A DNA stretch of 64,000 nt. It comes from Streptomyces endophytica (GTDB lineage Bacteria; Actinomycetota; Actinomycetes; Streptomycetales; Streptomycetaceae). Positions 45,545 to 54,943 of the stretch are shown here, piece by piece (position 1 is the stretch's first letter; each line of letters opens with the position of its first letter). Made by a program: the position numbers and the translations under genes. Location: assembly GCF_026153355.1 (NCBI RefSeq), contig NZ_CP110636.1, forward strand, positions 372,001 through 436,000, in the 5' to 3' direction. Under the pieces are notes generated by a model. That model worked only from the letters and a program-made list of their open reading frames with translations, did no database searches and was not told the origin of the DNA.

Positions 45545-48500
45545 GTCGGTGAGCCTCCTCGACAAAGTGCGCGATCTGTTCCGGGGAAAGTTTAGGCACA
45601 TCGTATTCGAGTAGGGGATCAATATCTCCGTTGCCAATCTTGCGCGGGACGTGAATCCCCATTTCGGAGAGGATCTCCCGGGAAACCGACGAGGGCACCT
45701 GTACAGAGGCCCGGGACGACAGCTCCGCTGGACTCAGCTCGACCGGCCATTCCGCTTCCCGCGCGATATACCCCTGATGCACAGGCACCCCGTCCAACGC
45801 GCCACGCGGATAGATTTCAACAACAGCGTCGCCGAACCGCTCCGACTGCGTCGCGAACACGGTGGCGACGCCGGGGTCAGAAGACGTCGGCGTGATGCCA
45901 TATCGCTGCACGCCTGGGCTACCCTCAAAGCCTCTCGTGGTTCCGCGGAACAGATGCGAAGGACACGGTGACAGACCAAGCGGGTCGATCGAACTGTGCG
46001 GGTTGCGAACGTACGTCGATGGGTTGGCTGCTGGGGCGAGACCCAGCGGGTCCGGCGTGACGTAGCGCCCCGTCTCCGGGTCGTAGTGCCGGAAGTAGTT
46101 GTAGTGCAGTCCCGTCTCAGGTTCGTAGGACTGACCTGGGTAACGTAGCGGCGTGTACGCGGTGCTATCGGACGCCCAGGTGGTGCCACCCCAGACGGTT
46201 CTTCGAACTTGCCAGGCAATATCCCCCCGCTCATCGACCAGCTCACAGGGCGCCCCGACAAGGTCGGCAATGACAGCGAAGAACCTTTTGTCTGCCACGC
46301 GCACAGGCGAGGAATGGAGGCCCTCCGCAAGGATTTTTCGTTCACTCTGAGCAATCGGCACCAGGCCCTTGAGGTCCCACGTCAGGGCAATCCCTCTCGA
46401 TTTGCCCGGAAAACACGTAGTCTGCTCAGTTAGGGCAGATCCGTCCCATGCAAAGTCAGTTTGTTCAGCGGCTGAGCCGTCTTCAGCTTCGCAGCGCCGC
46501 TTAGCGATGCGGCGGCCGAATGGGTCGTAGAGATATCGCCAGATGGTTCCGTCTGGCGTAATGACACTGGCAAGTCGACCTTCGGTGTTCCAGGTGTATC
46601 GCCACGTGTCCGGCTTCCGAGAAACACGAGTCTTCTGGCGGAGGGTGACGCGCCCCAGTGCGTCGTGTTCGTAGCGGATGCGGCCGGCTCGCGTGATGTT
46701 GGTGCCCTCGTAGGACCTTTCGCCTCGGGCCGACGGGTTGGGGTGGTGGTCGGGCCAGGTGGCGTGGGTTTGGTTGCCGGCGGGTCGTAGGCGTAGGTCT
46801 CGGTCCAGTCGGTGGCGTGGACGGCGGTGACTCGGCCGGCGCGGTCGAGGTCGAAGGTGCGGCGGCCGGTGTGGGAGTCGTCGATCGCGGTGAGGTGGCC
46901 GTCGGGGCGGTAGGTGTAGGAGCGGGAGAGGACCTGGTCCACCTCTGCGGCGGCGGTGTGGGGGGGTTTGGGCGGTGCCGGTGCCGACTGTGGTGAGGGA
47001 CTGGGTGGTGAGGCGGCCGGTGGGGTCCCAGGTGTGGGAGAGGGTGAGGTTGTCGCCGATGGTGCGGGTGAGCTCTTGGCCGGCGGCGTCGTGGTCGAAG
47101 GTGAGGACGTGGCCGGCGATGTCCATGGCGGTGCGGTTGCCGGCGGCGTCGTAGGTGTAGGTGGTGGTGTGGCCGGTGGGGGTGGTGCGGCTGGTGCGGC
47201 GGCCCAGGACGTCGTAGGTGAACGTCATGGTGCGGCCGTTCACGGATTCGGCGGTGATGCGGCCGAGGATGTCGCGGGTGTAGGTGACCGTCGCGTCGGG
47301 GTTGGTGGCCTGGTGGAGGTTGCCGGAGGGGTCGTGGAGGTAGGTCGTCAGCAGACCCGCGGCGTCCTTCTCCGTGATGCGCCCGAGGGTGTCGCGGGTG
47401 TAGGTGGTGACCTCGCCGAGGGCGTTGGTGCGGGTGGTGAGTTGGCCGGCGGGGTCGTGGGTGTAGGTGAGCACCCGGTCGTCGAAGTCCGACTCGGACG
47501 TCAGGCGGCCTGCTGCGTCGTAGGCGTAGTTCCAGGTCAGGGCCTGGGGTTGGTGACCTGGGTGAGGCGGAGTTCGGTGTCGTGGGTGAACTCGTAGCGG
47601 ACGCCGTCGGGGTCGGTGCGGGCCGTGAGGAGGTCGAAGTGGCCGTACTCGAACGTGGTCGTCTGGCCGATGGCGTCGGTGTGGGAGGTGCGGTTGCCTT
47701 CGCCGTCGTAGGTCCATTCCTCGGTGGCGCCGGTGGGGTCTATTCGGGCCAGCAACTTTCCTTCGACGGACCAGAGCATGTGGGTGGTTTCGCCCAATGG
47801 GTCCGTGATGGAGGTGGTGCGGCCGAAGGCGTCGCGGCGGTAGTGGGTCACCGCGCCGAGGGGGTCGGTGACGGAGAGGGGTAGGCCGGCCTTGTTGCAG
47901 TAGAGGTGGGTGGTGTTGCCGAGGGCGTCGGTGACGGAGGCGAGGTTGCCGTGGGCGTCGTGGGTGTAGGTGGTGGTGGCGCCGGTGGGGTCTGTCGACG
48001 CGGTTCGGTTGCCGGTGGCGTCGTAGGTGTGGGTCCAGGTGGTGCCGTCGGGCCCGGTGACCGCGACCGGGTTGCCGTCGGTGTCGTAGGTCGTGGTGGA
48101 CGTGGAGCCGTCCGGGAGGGTGACGGTCACCGGGCGGCCGGCGTCGTCGTACGAGAGGTGAGTGGTGCGGCCCAAGGGGTCGGTTGTGGACAGGATGCGG
48201 TGCCCCGCATCCCGCACCGTGCGGGTGGTGGCGCCGGTGGGGTCCGTGGTGGCGACGATGTGGTGGTGGTCGTTGACCTGGTAGGTGGTGACCTGGCCGA
48301 GGGAGTTGCGGTGGTGGTTGGTGCGCAGGCCGGTTTCCGGGTCGGGGTCGCCCCAGGTGAAGTCGCCGCGGAGGTGGCCCTCGATGCCGCCCTGGGTGAT
48401 GCAGCGGTCGGCGTCGTCGTAGACGTAGTGGTAGCTGCTGTTGTTGGTGTCGGTCCAGGAGGTGATGCGGCCGGACTCGTCGTAGGTGAAGTGGAGGGGG

Positions 48501-50356
48501 AGGCCGGAGGAGTTGGTGACGGTGGTGAGGTTGCCGAGCTCGTCGTAGCCGTAGGTGACCAGGAGTTGGTCGCTGCCGTCGGGGGCGGCGCCGGCCAGGT
48601 GGAGGGCGGTGATGCGGCCCTCCTCTGTGGTGAGGAGGAGGCGGTAGCCGGCGCTGTGGGTGATGGCGAGCGGGGTGCCGTCTTCGGTGTAGTCGAAGGT
48701 GTGGTGGTTGCCGTGCCGGTCGGTGATCTCGTCGAGGACGGCGAGGTGGTCGGTGTAGGTGGTGAAGTAGCGGCGTAGGCCCGTCACCGGGTCCACCAAC
48801 AAATAGTCGCCGTCGGGGGTGAGTTCCAGCGGGGCGCCGTCGCCCTCGACGGGGCGGGTGGGGACGCCGACCGCCGGGTGCGGGTAGAGGAGGAAGTTGC
48901 CCTCTTCGCCGATGAGGATGACGCCCTCGGAGTCGATCTCCAGGCGCTGGTCGACCGTGGACATCCAGCTCGGGCCGAACCAGCGGCCGGTGCGGTAGGA
49001 CGACTCGAAGGTGCGGGAGAAGGAGAGCGGGAGGCTGCCGGGGAGGGTGATGTCCGTTTGCGGCAGGTGCATGCGGCCAGTGGCCATGTCGATGGGGTCG
49101 CTGCCGAACGTCTTGCACCAAGCCGTACGCAGACGGTCCCGGACGGTGCGCTTGCCGCCCTCCTTGGCCGCGGTGCGGGCCGCATTTTCGGCGGCCTCCT
49201 TCGCGCCCGCCTTGGCCGCAGTCTTGCCGAGCCCTCCTGCGCCTTTTCCTCCGAGGACGTTCACCAACGCAGAACCATAGGCATCGAAGGGATCGCTGCC
49301 CCAGCCCGAGCCCAGCATCCCCTTGGCCGTCTCCACCGGGTGGAGGGGCGCCTGGGCCAATCCCATGAGGGTCATGGCGGTGTTGTCGGCGAACTGGAAG
49401 GGGTGCGTGACGTTGTACGGGTCCAGCGGATTGATCTTGCGGCCCAGCTTGAGGGTGTCGGCCCCGGCCTTCAGAGCACCGCCGGCTATGTGCAGGTGCT
49501 CAAGGACGACCGCCTGGCTGCCGTCCTTGAGGGCAGCGCCCGCCAGTTGGGTCAGTGCCGGCTTCTCGGGCGCGTGCGCCAAGGCGGCCTTGAGGGCGTC
49601 GCGGGCGTGCTCGGCGGCTTCGTTGCGCTGGCTGCGGGCCTCCTTGAGCATGTCCTGTGCCGCCTCGCGGCCCTCGGCGCCCGGGTCGACCTCGACGGTC
49701 GGTTCCTGGGGCATGGGGCCGGGGTCCTGGCCCTGCTCGACGGCGGCGTTGTAGGCATCCGCCTGGGAGTTGTACTTGTCGACCTTCGCCTTGTACGCCT
49801 CGAAGGAACGGCGGGTGGCCTCCTGGGCGTGGTGGTACTTCTCGATCGCCTCGGCGGCCTTGTGCTGCGCCCAGATCACCGTCTCCACGTACGACGTCAG
49901 CGCCTTGGAGGCGTCGTCGCAGGCGTCGGCGGCGTGCATCCACTGCTTGGGGTGCATGTCGAACGCCTCACGGAAGGCATCGGCCGCCTTGCCGCTCCAG
50001 TGCTGGCCCGAGCCCAGCTTGCGCATGCCGTTCGCCACCCGGTCGAACGCGGCGGAGAAGTCCTTGAGGTGGGACGCGGTCTCGGCGATCTTGCCCGGGT
50101 CACCGTGGATGAGTTCCTTGGGATCCTCGGTCTCGCCGAGCTGGCGTTCGTCGACGTGTGCCCCGAGGGCGCCGGCCACCTTCGCGCCGCCACTACGGAC
50201 CGCATGCGCCGCATCGTCCAGGCCGACCGTTTCCAGCGCGTCCCCGGTCAGCTCGGCACCTTTCTCGACCACCTCCCCCGCGCCGCGCTCGATGGCACCC
50301 GTGATCTTGCTCGCGCCCTCGCCGACCGCGTCGATGGCATCACCGAAGATGCTCAC
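45534..50356 (-). CDS. RHS-repeat polymorphic toxin with WXG/T7SS-type N-terminus, three frame breaks as read
   Basis: About 1607 aa if breaks are repaired. Residues ~90-200 form a helical WXG100-like region (HWSGKAADAFREAF...), suggesting type VII secretion. Then comes a DUF6531-type start of the shell (DPIDMATGRMHLPQTDITLPGSLPL) and some 25 YD repeats of the type GxxxxxxYDxxGxL. The RHS core ends with PDPLGLAPAANPSTYVRNP...DPLGL near 45975. The last ~145 residues are the variable toxin tip: LFRGTTRG, TPTSSDPGVATVFATQS and AREAEW, compatible with an R-S-E ADP-ribosyltransferase fold. Breaks: one base missing at 47546-47549 and at 46782-46784, and an indel in the seven-G run 46960-46966. ATG 50356 overlaps the upstream WXG-like gene. 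The immunity candidate follows. Confidence 0.83.
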
Positions 50357-50982
50357 TTGCCGTTACCCCCGTGTCCCTGCTGGCCCTGCGGCTTCCCCGC
50401 CTCGTGAAAGTCCGTGGTGACCTCCACGTCCTCCCCGCCGTACTTGATGCGGTCCGGGACCGACTGTGCGTCCTGGAACAACCGGTCGCCCGCTTCCAGC
50501 ATCTGTTTGCGCGAGTCCCGCGACGCCTTGGAGTTCGGGTCGAAGTCGGCGTTGGCCACCTGGGAGATCGGGTTGTCTCCGATGACCTTGCCCCAGGACC
50601 TCTTGTGCAACTGCTCCGCGGTCAGGTTCGGGTCCCCCATCGCCGCGTTCACGGTCTGCTTCAGGGCGTCCGAGAAGTACTGCTCCTGCTCGTAGTAAAG
50701 GCCGGCCGTGATACCGAGCTTCTTGGAGAATTCGTTGGCGTCCTGCATCAGGGTGCGGACGCCCCAGCCCCAGCGGTCGCAGAAGGAGTCCAGGACGGCG
50801 GCCAGGCCGTCATCGCCGCATTCCATGTTGTCCAGGGACAATCGGTCGAAACCGCGGCCCAGTTGGGCCTCCACATCGAAGCCGAGTTCCTTGAGCTCTG
50901 CCGTTGCCGCCCTGATTCCCTTGGTGAGTTGCTCGAACGCCTCCGGTTCGAGTTGGTAGCCGTCTCCGCTCATCAGGCCCAT
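50353..50982 (-). CDS. WXG100-like / T7SS-associated helical protein
   Basis: 209 aa from ATG 50982, with GGGGGAG six bases upstream. Residues 10-100 are helical with RWGWG in mid-region (LDSFCDRWGWGVRTLMQDANEF), resembling a WXG100/ESX-type pair member. The C-terminal half is hydrophilic and ends in a Gly/Gln/His tail (GKPQGQQGHGGNGK). It overlaps the SseB-like gene upstream and the RHS gene downstream by a few bases each, so all are translationally coupled. A chaperone or secretion-partner role for the RHS toxin is inferred from this. Confidence 0.65.
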   Translation of the reverse strand: MGLMSGDGYQLEPEAFEQLTKGIRAATAELKELGFDVEAQLGRGFDRLSLDNMECGDDGLAAVLDSFCDRWGWGVRTLMQDANEFSKKLGITAGLYYEQEQYFSDALKQTVNAAMGDPNLTAEQLHKRSWGKVIGDNPISQVANADFDPNSKASRDSRKQMLEAGDRLFQDAQSVPDRIKYGGEDVEVTTDFHEAGKPQGQQGHGGNGK

Positions 50983-51443
50983 TTGCGCTCCCCCTCGCGC
51001 GAAACGTCCGATATACCGTCAGATATGCCCTCAGGTATGCCGCCAGGTGCGTCGTCGTCCGATACGACGGTGACGTCGATGGCTGCCTCGTAGGGCACGA
51101 TTCCGGCCACCGGCGGGAAGAGCGCACCCTGCTCGCCACCCGCGTCCAGGGCCACCCCCGTAGGGCCCTCGATGGCGGGAATCAGCACGTCAAGGACGCG
51201 AGCGCCGGACACGGTCACGTACCGCCACTCCGCGCCGGGCTCCGTGCCGCGCCCCAGCGCGAAGCGGGACAGCGCCTCCTCGTCGGTGAAGGCGTACAGC
51301 CAGCGGATGCCGTCCAATTCAGTGGAGAGAAGCGTGTCGTCGACCGTCGGAATCAAGACATGCGTGCGCCGGAATTCGCCCACAAGCGCGGCCGGATCTG
51401 GTTGACCGGCATGAATCGCCGCCACCTCATCGATCAAAGACAT
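50973..51443 (-). CDS. SseB-like N-terminal domain protein
   Basis: 156 aa from ATG 51443 (GGGGGAGGGG about 11 bases upstream; an in-frame ATG at 51527 is less likely). LVGEFRRTHVLIPTVDDTLLSTELDGIRWLYAFTDEEALSRFALGRG is the core of the SseB N-terminal domain, common in actinobacteria next to WXG/T7SS genes. The C-terminus has a Gly/Ile/Ser/Asp-rich end (GIPEGISDGISDVSREGERKW) encoded by a short direct repeat. First gene of the SseB-WXG-RHS-immunity operon. Its biochemical role is unknown. Confidence 0.72.
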   Translation of the reverse strand: MSLIDEVAAIHAGQPDPAALVGEFRRTHVLIPTVDDTLLSTELDGIRWLYAFTDEEALSRFALGRGTEPGAEWRYVTVSGARVLDVLIPAIEGPTGVALDAGGEQGALFPPVAGIVPYEAAIDVTVVSDDDAPGGIPEGISDGISDVSREGERKWA

Positions 51444-51719
51444 AACGGACCGAGCCCCTCCCCCGATTCCCTGCTCAACTGCCGAACATACTTTGGCATA
51501 CGGCACTGACAACGGAGTGTTGGACACGGGGGCGGCAGGGCAAGTGAAAGGCCGGGGCAGGGAACCGGACCGGGGTTCTTTTCGGCTTCAATTACCTTGC
51601 CGTTTGCGTGGGGAGGGGATTCGACCCGCATAACTGGCGGCCGCCTCGCACTCGATCCCACCCCCTCCCCGGCCGCCCACAGCCGCACCGCCCGGGCCCG
51701 TCCGTCCGTGTCGCACCCC

Positions 51720-51748
51720 TTGACCGGCGTATTGGTCTGAACCATTCT
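51720..51748 (+). promoter_or_regulatory. Chitinase promoter with DasR-box-like operator
   Basis: TGGTCTGAACCA at 51733-51744 matches the DasR responsive-element core TGGTCTAGACCA at 10 of 12 positions. It lies in the spacer between a -35 TTGACC (51720-51725) and a -10-like CATTCT (51743-51748, 17-nt spacer), so a bound repressor would block the promoter. N-acetylglucosamine-responsive control of chitinases by DasR is established in Streptomyces. The rest of 51444-51719 contains no gene I can support. Confidence 0.7.
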
Positions 51749-51836
51749 GTGCGCAGGGTCGGGAACGGCCCCTCGTCAGCGGTGGCCACCGTCTCGTGCA
51801 GTCCTCGGGTTTCCCCCTTCGGCACAGGAGACAGGT

Positions 51837-53576
51837 ATGCCCCGTATCGCAGCACGCGCCCGCACCAGACCATCCCGTCACAGACGCCTGATCGCGGCCG
51901 TCCTGACGGCCTTCGCCACCGCGGCGGCCACCCTGACCACGACCGCCCCCGCTGACGCAACGGCCGCCTCCCCCACCGTCGACGTCAACGTCGCCAAGAA
52001 CGCCGGCTACGAGTCCGGGCTGAGCAATTGGAGTTGCTCGGCGGGGAGCGGGGTCTCCGTCGGCGCCCCCGTGCACGGCGGCGCCGCGGCGCTCAAGGCG
52101 ACCCCCACCGCCTCGGACAACGCGACCTGCTCCCAGACCGTGGCCGTCAAGCCCAACGCGACGTACCGGCTGAGCGCGTACGTCCAGGGTTCGTACGTCT
52201 ACCTGGGAGCGTCCGGCACCGGAACGACGGACGTCTCCACCTGGACACCGTCGGCCACCGGGTGGCAGCAGCTCGCGACCAACTTCACCACGGGTCCCAG
52301 CACCACCTCCGTCACCGTCTTCACCCACGGCTGGTACGGACAACCGGCCTACTACGCCGACGACTTCAGCGTGCTGGGGCCGGACGGCGGGGGCGGCACC
52401 GATCCCGGACCGCAGGTCCCGGCGGCGCCCGGTGGCCTGACGGCAGGATCCGTGACCTCCTCCTCGGTCACGCTCTCCTGGAACCCGGTCTCCGGTGCCA
52501 CGGGCTACACCGTTTATCGCGACGGGGCGAAGTCGGCCACCACGGGCGGCAGTTCGGCGACGGTGACCGGGCTCTCCCCCTCCACCAGCTACCGCTTCCA
52601 GGTCTCCGCCACCAACGCGGCCGGCGAGTCGGCCCGTTCGGCCGAGATCACCGCCACGACCTCCCCCTCCGGTGGCGGCACCGACCCGTCCGTCCCCAAG
52701 CACGCGGTCACCGGCTACTGGCAGAACTTCAACAACGGCGCGACGGTCCAGAAGATCAGCGATGTGCCGAACCAGTACGACATCATCGCGGTCGCCTTCG
52801 CCGACGCGACGACCACGCCCGGCGCGGTCACCTTCAACCTCGACTCGGCGGGCCTCGGCGGCTACACCGTCGACCAGTTCAAGGCCGACATCAAGGCCAA
52901 GCAGGCGGCCGGCAAGTCCGTCATCCTCTCCGTCGGCGGCGAGAAGGGGACTGTCTCCGTCAGCGACTCCGCCTCGGCGGCCAACTTCGCCGACAGCGTG
53001 TACGCGCTGATGCGGCAGTACGGCTTCAACGGCGTCGACATCGACCTCGAAAACGGCCTCAATCCGACGTACATGACGCAGGCGTTGCGCTCGCTCTCCC
53101 AGAAGGCGGGCGGGAAACTCGTGCTCACCATGGCGCCGCAGACCATCGACATGCAGTCGACGTCCGGCGGCTACTTCCAGACGGCACTGAACGTGAAGGA
53201 CATCCTCACCGTCGTCAACATGCAGTACTACAACAGCGGTTCGATGCTGGGGTGCGACGGCAAGGTCTACTCCCAGGGCAGCGTCGATTTCCTCACCGCG
53301 CTGGCCTGCATCCAGCTCGAAGGCGGCCTCGACCCGTCCCAGGTGGGCCTGGGCCTGCCCGCCTCCACCCGGGGCGCGGGCAGCGGCTACGTCGCCCCGA
53401 GCGTCGTGAACGCCGCCCTGGACTGCCTCACCAAGGGCACAGGCTGCGGCTCGTTCAAGCCGTCCCGGACGTATCCGGGCGTACGCGGCGCCATGACCTG
53501 GTCCACGAACTGGGACGCGGCGAGCGGTAATGCGTGGTCGAACGCGGTCGGGCCGCACGTTCACGCCCTGCCGTAG
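51837..53576 (+). CDS. Secreted GH18 chitinase with carbohydrate-binding and FnIII domains
   Basis: 579 aa; ATG 51837 follows CAGGAG. Signal peptide about 1-43 (RHRRLIAAVLTAFATAAATLTTTAPADA). Residues ~48-178 form a beta-sandwich carbohydrate-binding module (NAGYESGLSNWSCSAGSGVSVG...YYADDFSV). Residues ~192-275 are a fibronectin type III domain (PAAPGGLTAGSVTSSSVTLSW). A Gly/Ser linker follows, then the GH18 barrel from HAVTGYWQNFNNG to the end. The catalytic motif is NGVDIDLE with Glu at about residue 405; MQYYNSG is the later substrate motif. This is the ChiC/ChiD-like bacterial architecture. It degrades chitin outside the cell. Regulation probably by DasR through the operator in its promoter. 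Confidence 0.93.
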   Translation: MPRIAARARTRPSRHRRLIAAVLTAFATAAATLTTTAPADATAASPTVDVNVAKNAGYESGLSNWSCSAGSGVSVGAPVHGGAAALKATPTASDNATCSQTVAVKPNATYRLSAYVQGSYVYLGASGTGTTDVSTWTPSATGWQQLATNFTTGPSTTSVTVFTHGWYGQPAYYADDFSVLGPDGGGGTDPGPQVPAAPGGLTAGSVTSSSVTLSWNPVSGATGYTVYRDGAKSATTGGSSATVTGLSPSTSYRFQVSATNAAGESARSAEITATTSPSGGGTDPSVPKHAVTGYWQNFNNGATVQKISDVPNQYDIIAVAFADATTTPGAVTFNLDSAGLGGYTVDQFKADIKAKQAAGKSVILSVGGEKGTVSVSDSASAANFADSVYALMRQYGFNGVDIDLENGLNPTYMTQALRSLSQKAGGKLVLTMAPQTIDMQSTSGGYFQTALNVKDILTVVNMQYYNSGSMLGCDGKVYSQGSVDFLTALACIQLEGGLDPSQVGLGLPASTRGAGSGYVAPSVVNAALDCLTKGTGCGSFKPSRTYPGVRGAMTWSTNWDAASGNAWSNAVGPHVHALP

Positions 53577-53755
53577 CCCGGGCTCCGCCCCTCGCCCTCG
53601 CCATCGCCCCGGAACAGCGCCACACGGCCTTCCCGGGTCCGCGCTCGCCGATGCCCCACGCGTCGGCGAGCGCGGCCACGAGCAGCGGCCCGCGACCGCC
53701 CCGGCCGGGTACGTGGCAGACCACCGACCCCCGCCGTGCGTGACGTGCACTCGCT

Positions 53756-53777
53756 TCGTCTACAGTCCTGTAGACGA
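53756..53777. promoter_or_regulatory. Near-perfect 10-bp-arm palindrome upstream of the COG4705-like gene
   Basis: TCGTCTACAG and CTGTAGACGA are exact reverse complements with two bases between. The inner TACA-n-n-n-n-TGTA resembles BlaI/CopY-type operators, though no such regulator is in the window. It lies 109 nt before the ATG at 53886. No other feature was found in 53577-53885. Confidence 0.55.
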
Positions 53778-53885
53778 TAGATCGCTGGGCAGCGACCACC
53801 GACCGCGCGTGGACCGCTGAACAGTGCCCAAAATGCAGTGGGTTGCCAAGGCGCGACGTATCGCGCCGGAAGGGCGGACGGCACG

Positions 53886-54734
53886 ATGGCGCAGTCGACC
53901 GGTGGGGCGACGACCCTGCCCACCACGGGGGAAGGGCGGGGTCACGAGCCCCTGCCGCACGCGGGACAGAACCCCGGCTGGAGCAAGGTGCCGCAGGTCA
54001 CGGCCCTGTTCTGGGGAGTGAAGATCCTCACCACCGGCATGGGCGAGACGGCCTCGGACTACCTCGGCCGGACGCTCGGGCCGATACCGGCGGGCTGCCT
54101 CGGACTGGCCGGCTTCCTGCTGTTCCTGGTCCTCCAGTTCCGGGCCACCCGCTACCGGCCGTGGACGTACTGGACCGCGATCGTCATGGTCAGCGTGTTC
54201 GGCACGATGGCCGCCGACGTCGTGCACGTCATGGCCGGCATCCCCTACACGGTCTCGGCGGTCGCCTTCACCGTCGCGCTGGCGGCCCTCCTGACGGCCT
54301 GGTACCGGGCCGAGGGGACGCTCTCGATCCACAGCGTCCGCACCCGTCGCCGGGAAACGTTCTACTGGGCGACGGTGCTCGCCACCTTCGCGCTCGGCAC
54401 CGCGGTGGGCGACCTCACCGCGGGCACCTTCCACCTGGGATACCTCCCCTCCGGCGTGCTGTTCGCCGCGCTCATCGCGGTACCCGCGCTGTCCGAGCGG
54501 TTCCTCGGGCTGAACGCCGTCGCCGCCTTCTGGGGGGCGTACGTGCTGACCCGCCCGCTGGGGGCCTCCTTCGCCGACTGGATGGGCGTCTCCACCGCTC
54601 GCGGTGGCCTCGGCTGGGGGACGGGGCCGGCCACGCTCGCGCTCACGGTGCCGATCGTGCTGCTCGTGGGCTACCTGGCGATCAGCCACAAGGACACCCC
54701 GCCCGAGCAGACCGGCGCACACCACGCCCTCTGA
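53886..54734 (+). CDS. COG4705-like multi-pass membrane protein
   Basis: 282 aa from ATG 53886 (GGAAGGGCGG upstream). After a 40-residue polar N-terminus there are eight to nine membrane segments. An internal duplication is visible: VKILTTGMGETASDYL near the start and TFALGTAVGDLTAGTF in the second half each place acidic residues in a helix (GETASD / GTAVGD), as in the COG4705 membrane-anchored family. Function is unknown; paired acidic residues in membrane helices suggest cation handling, but this is speculation. The palindrome at 53756-53777 may be its operator. Confidence 0.72.
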   Translation: MAQSTGGATTLPTTGEGRGHEPLPHAGQNPGWSKVPQVTALFWGVKILTTGMGETASDYLGRTLGPIPAGCLGLAGFLLFLVLQFRATRYRPWTYWTAIVMVSVFGTMAADVVHVMAGIPYTVSAVAFTVALAALLTAWYRAEGTLSIHSVRTRRRETFYWATVLATFALGTAVGDLTAGTFHLGYLPSGVLFAALIAVPALSERFLGLNAVAAFWGAYVLTRPLGASFADWMGVSTARGGLGWGTGPATLALTVPIVLLVGYLAISHKDTPPEQTGAHHAL

Positions 54735-54885
54735 CGGGGCAGGACGGACCGCGTCCGGTCCCTGTCCTTACGCGACGGGGGCCGAGCGCCCGCCCGATCT
54801 CAGCCCGCGATCAACTCCGGTACCTGTTCCCGGAGTTGGTCCGGGCCCAGGGCGAAGCCCTCACGCCCCGGTGGTACGTACGCGA

Positions 54886-54917
54886 AGCGGCCGCCCCTCC
54901 GTGGAAGGACGGCCGCT
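54886..54917 (-). terminator. Terminator after gatB
   Basis: On the minus strand the two 15-base arms AGCGGCCGTCCTTCC and GGAGGGGCGGCCGCT pair completely when two U-G wobbles are allowed; in plus-strand RNA these would be C-A mismatches. The direction therefore fits gatB, whose stop is at 54944. Confidence 0.8.
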
Positions 54918-54943
54918 GAAGCAGGCAACCAGGGCGAGCGGGA

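Noticed and set aside
54813..54905. Minus-strand frame reading GRFAYVPPGREGFALGPDQL and ending at a stop near 54813
   Set aside because: It looks protein-like, but no start codon or RBS is present and it begins inside the gatB terminator hairpin; at most a gene remnant.
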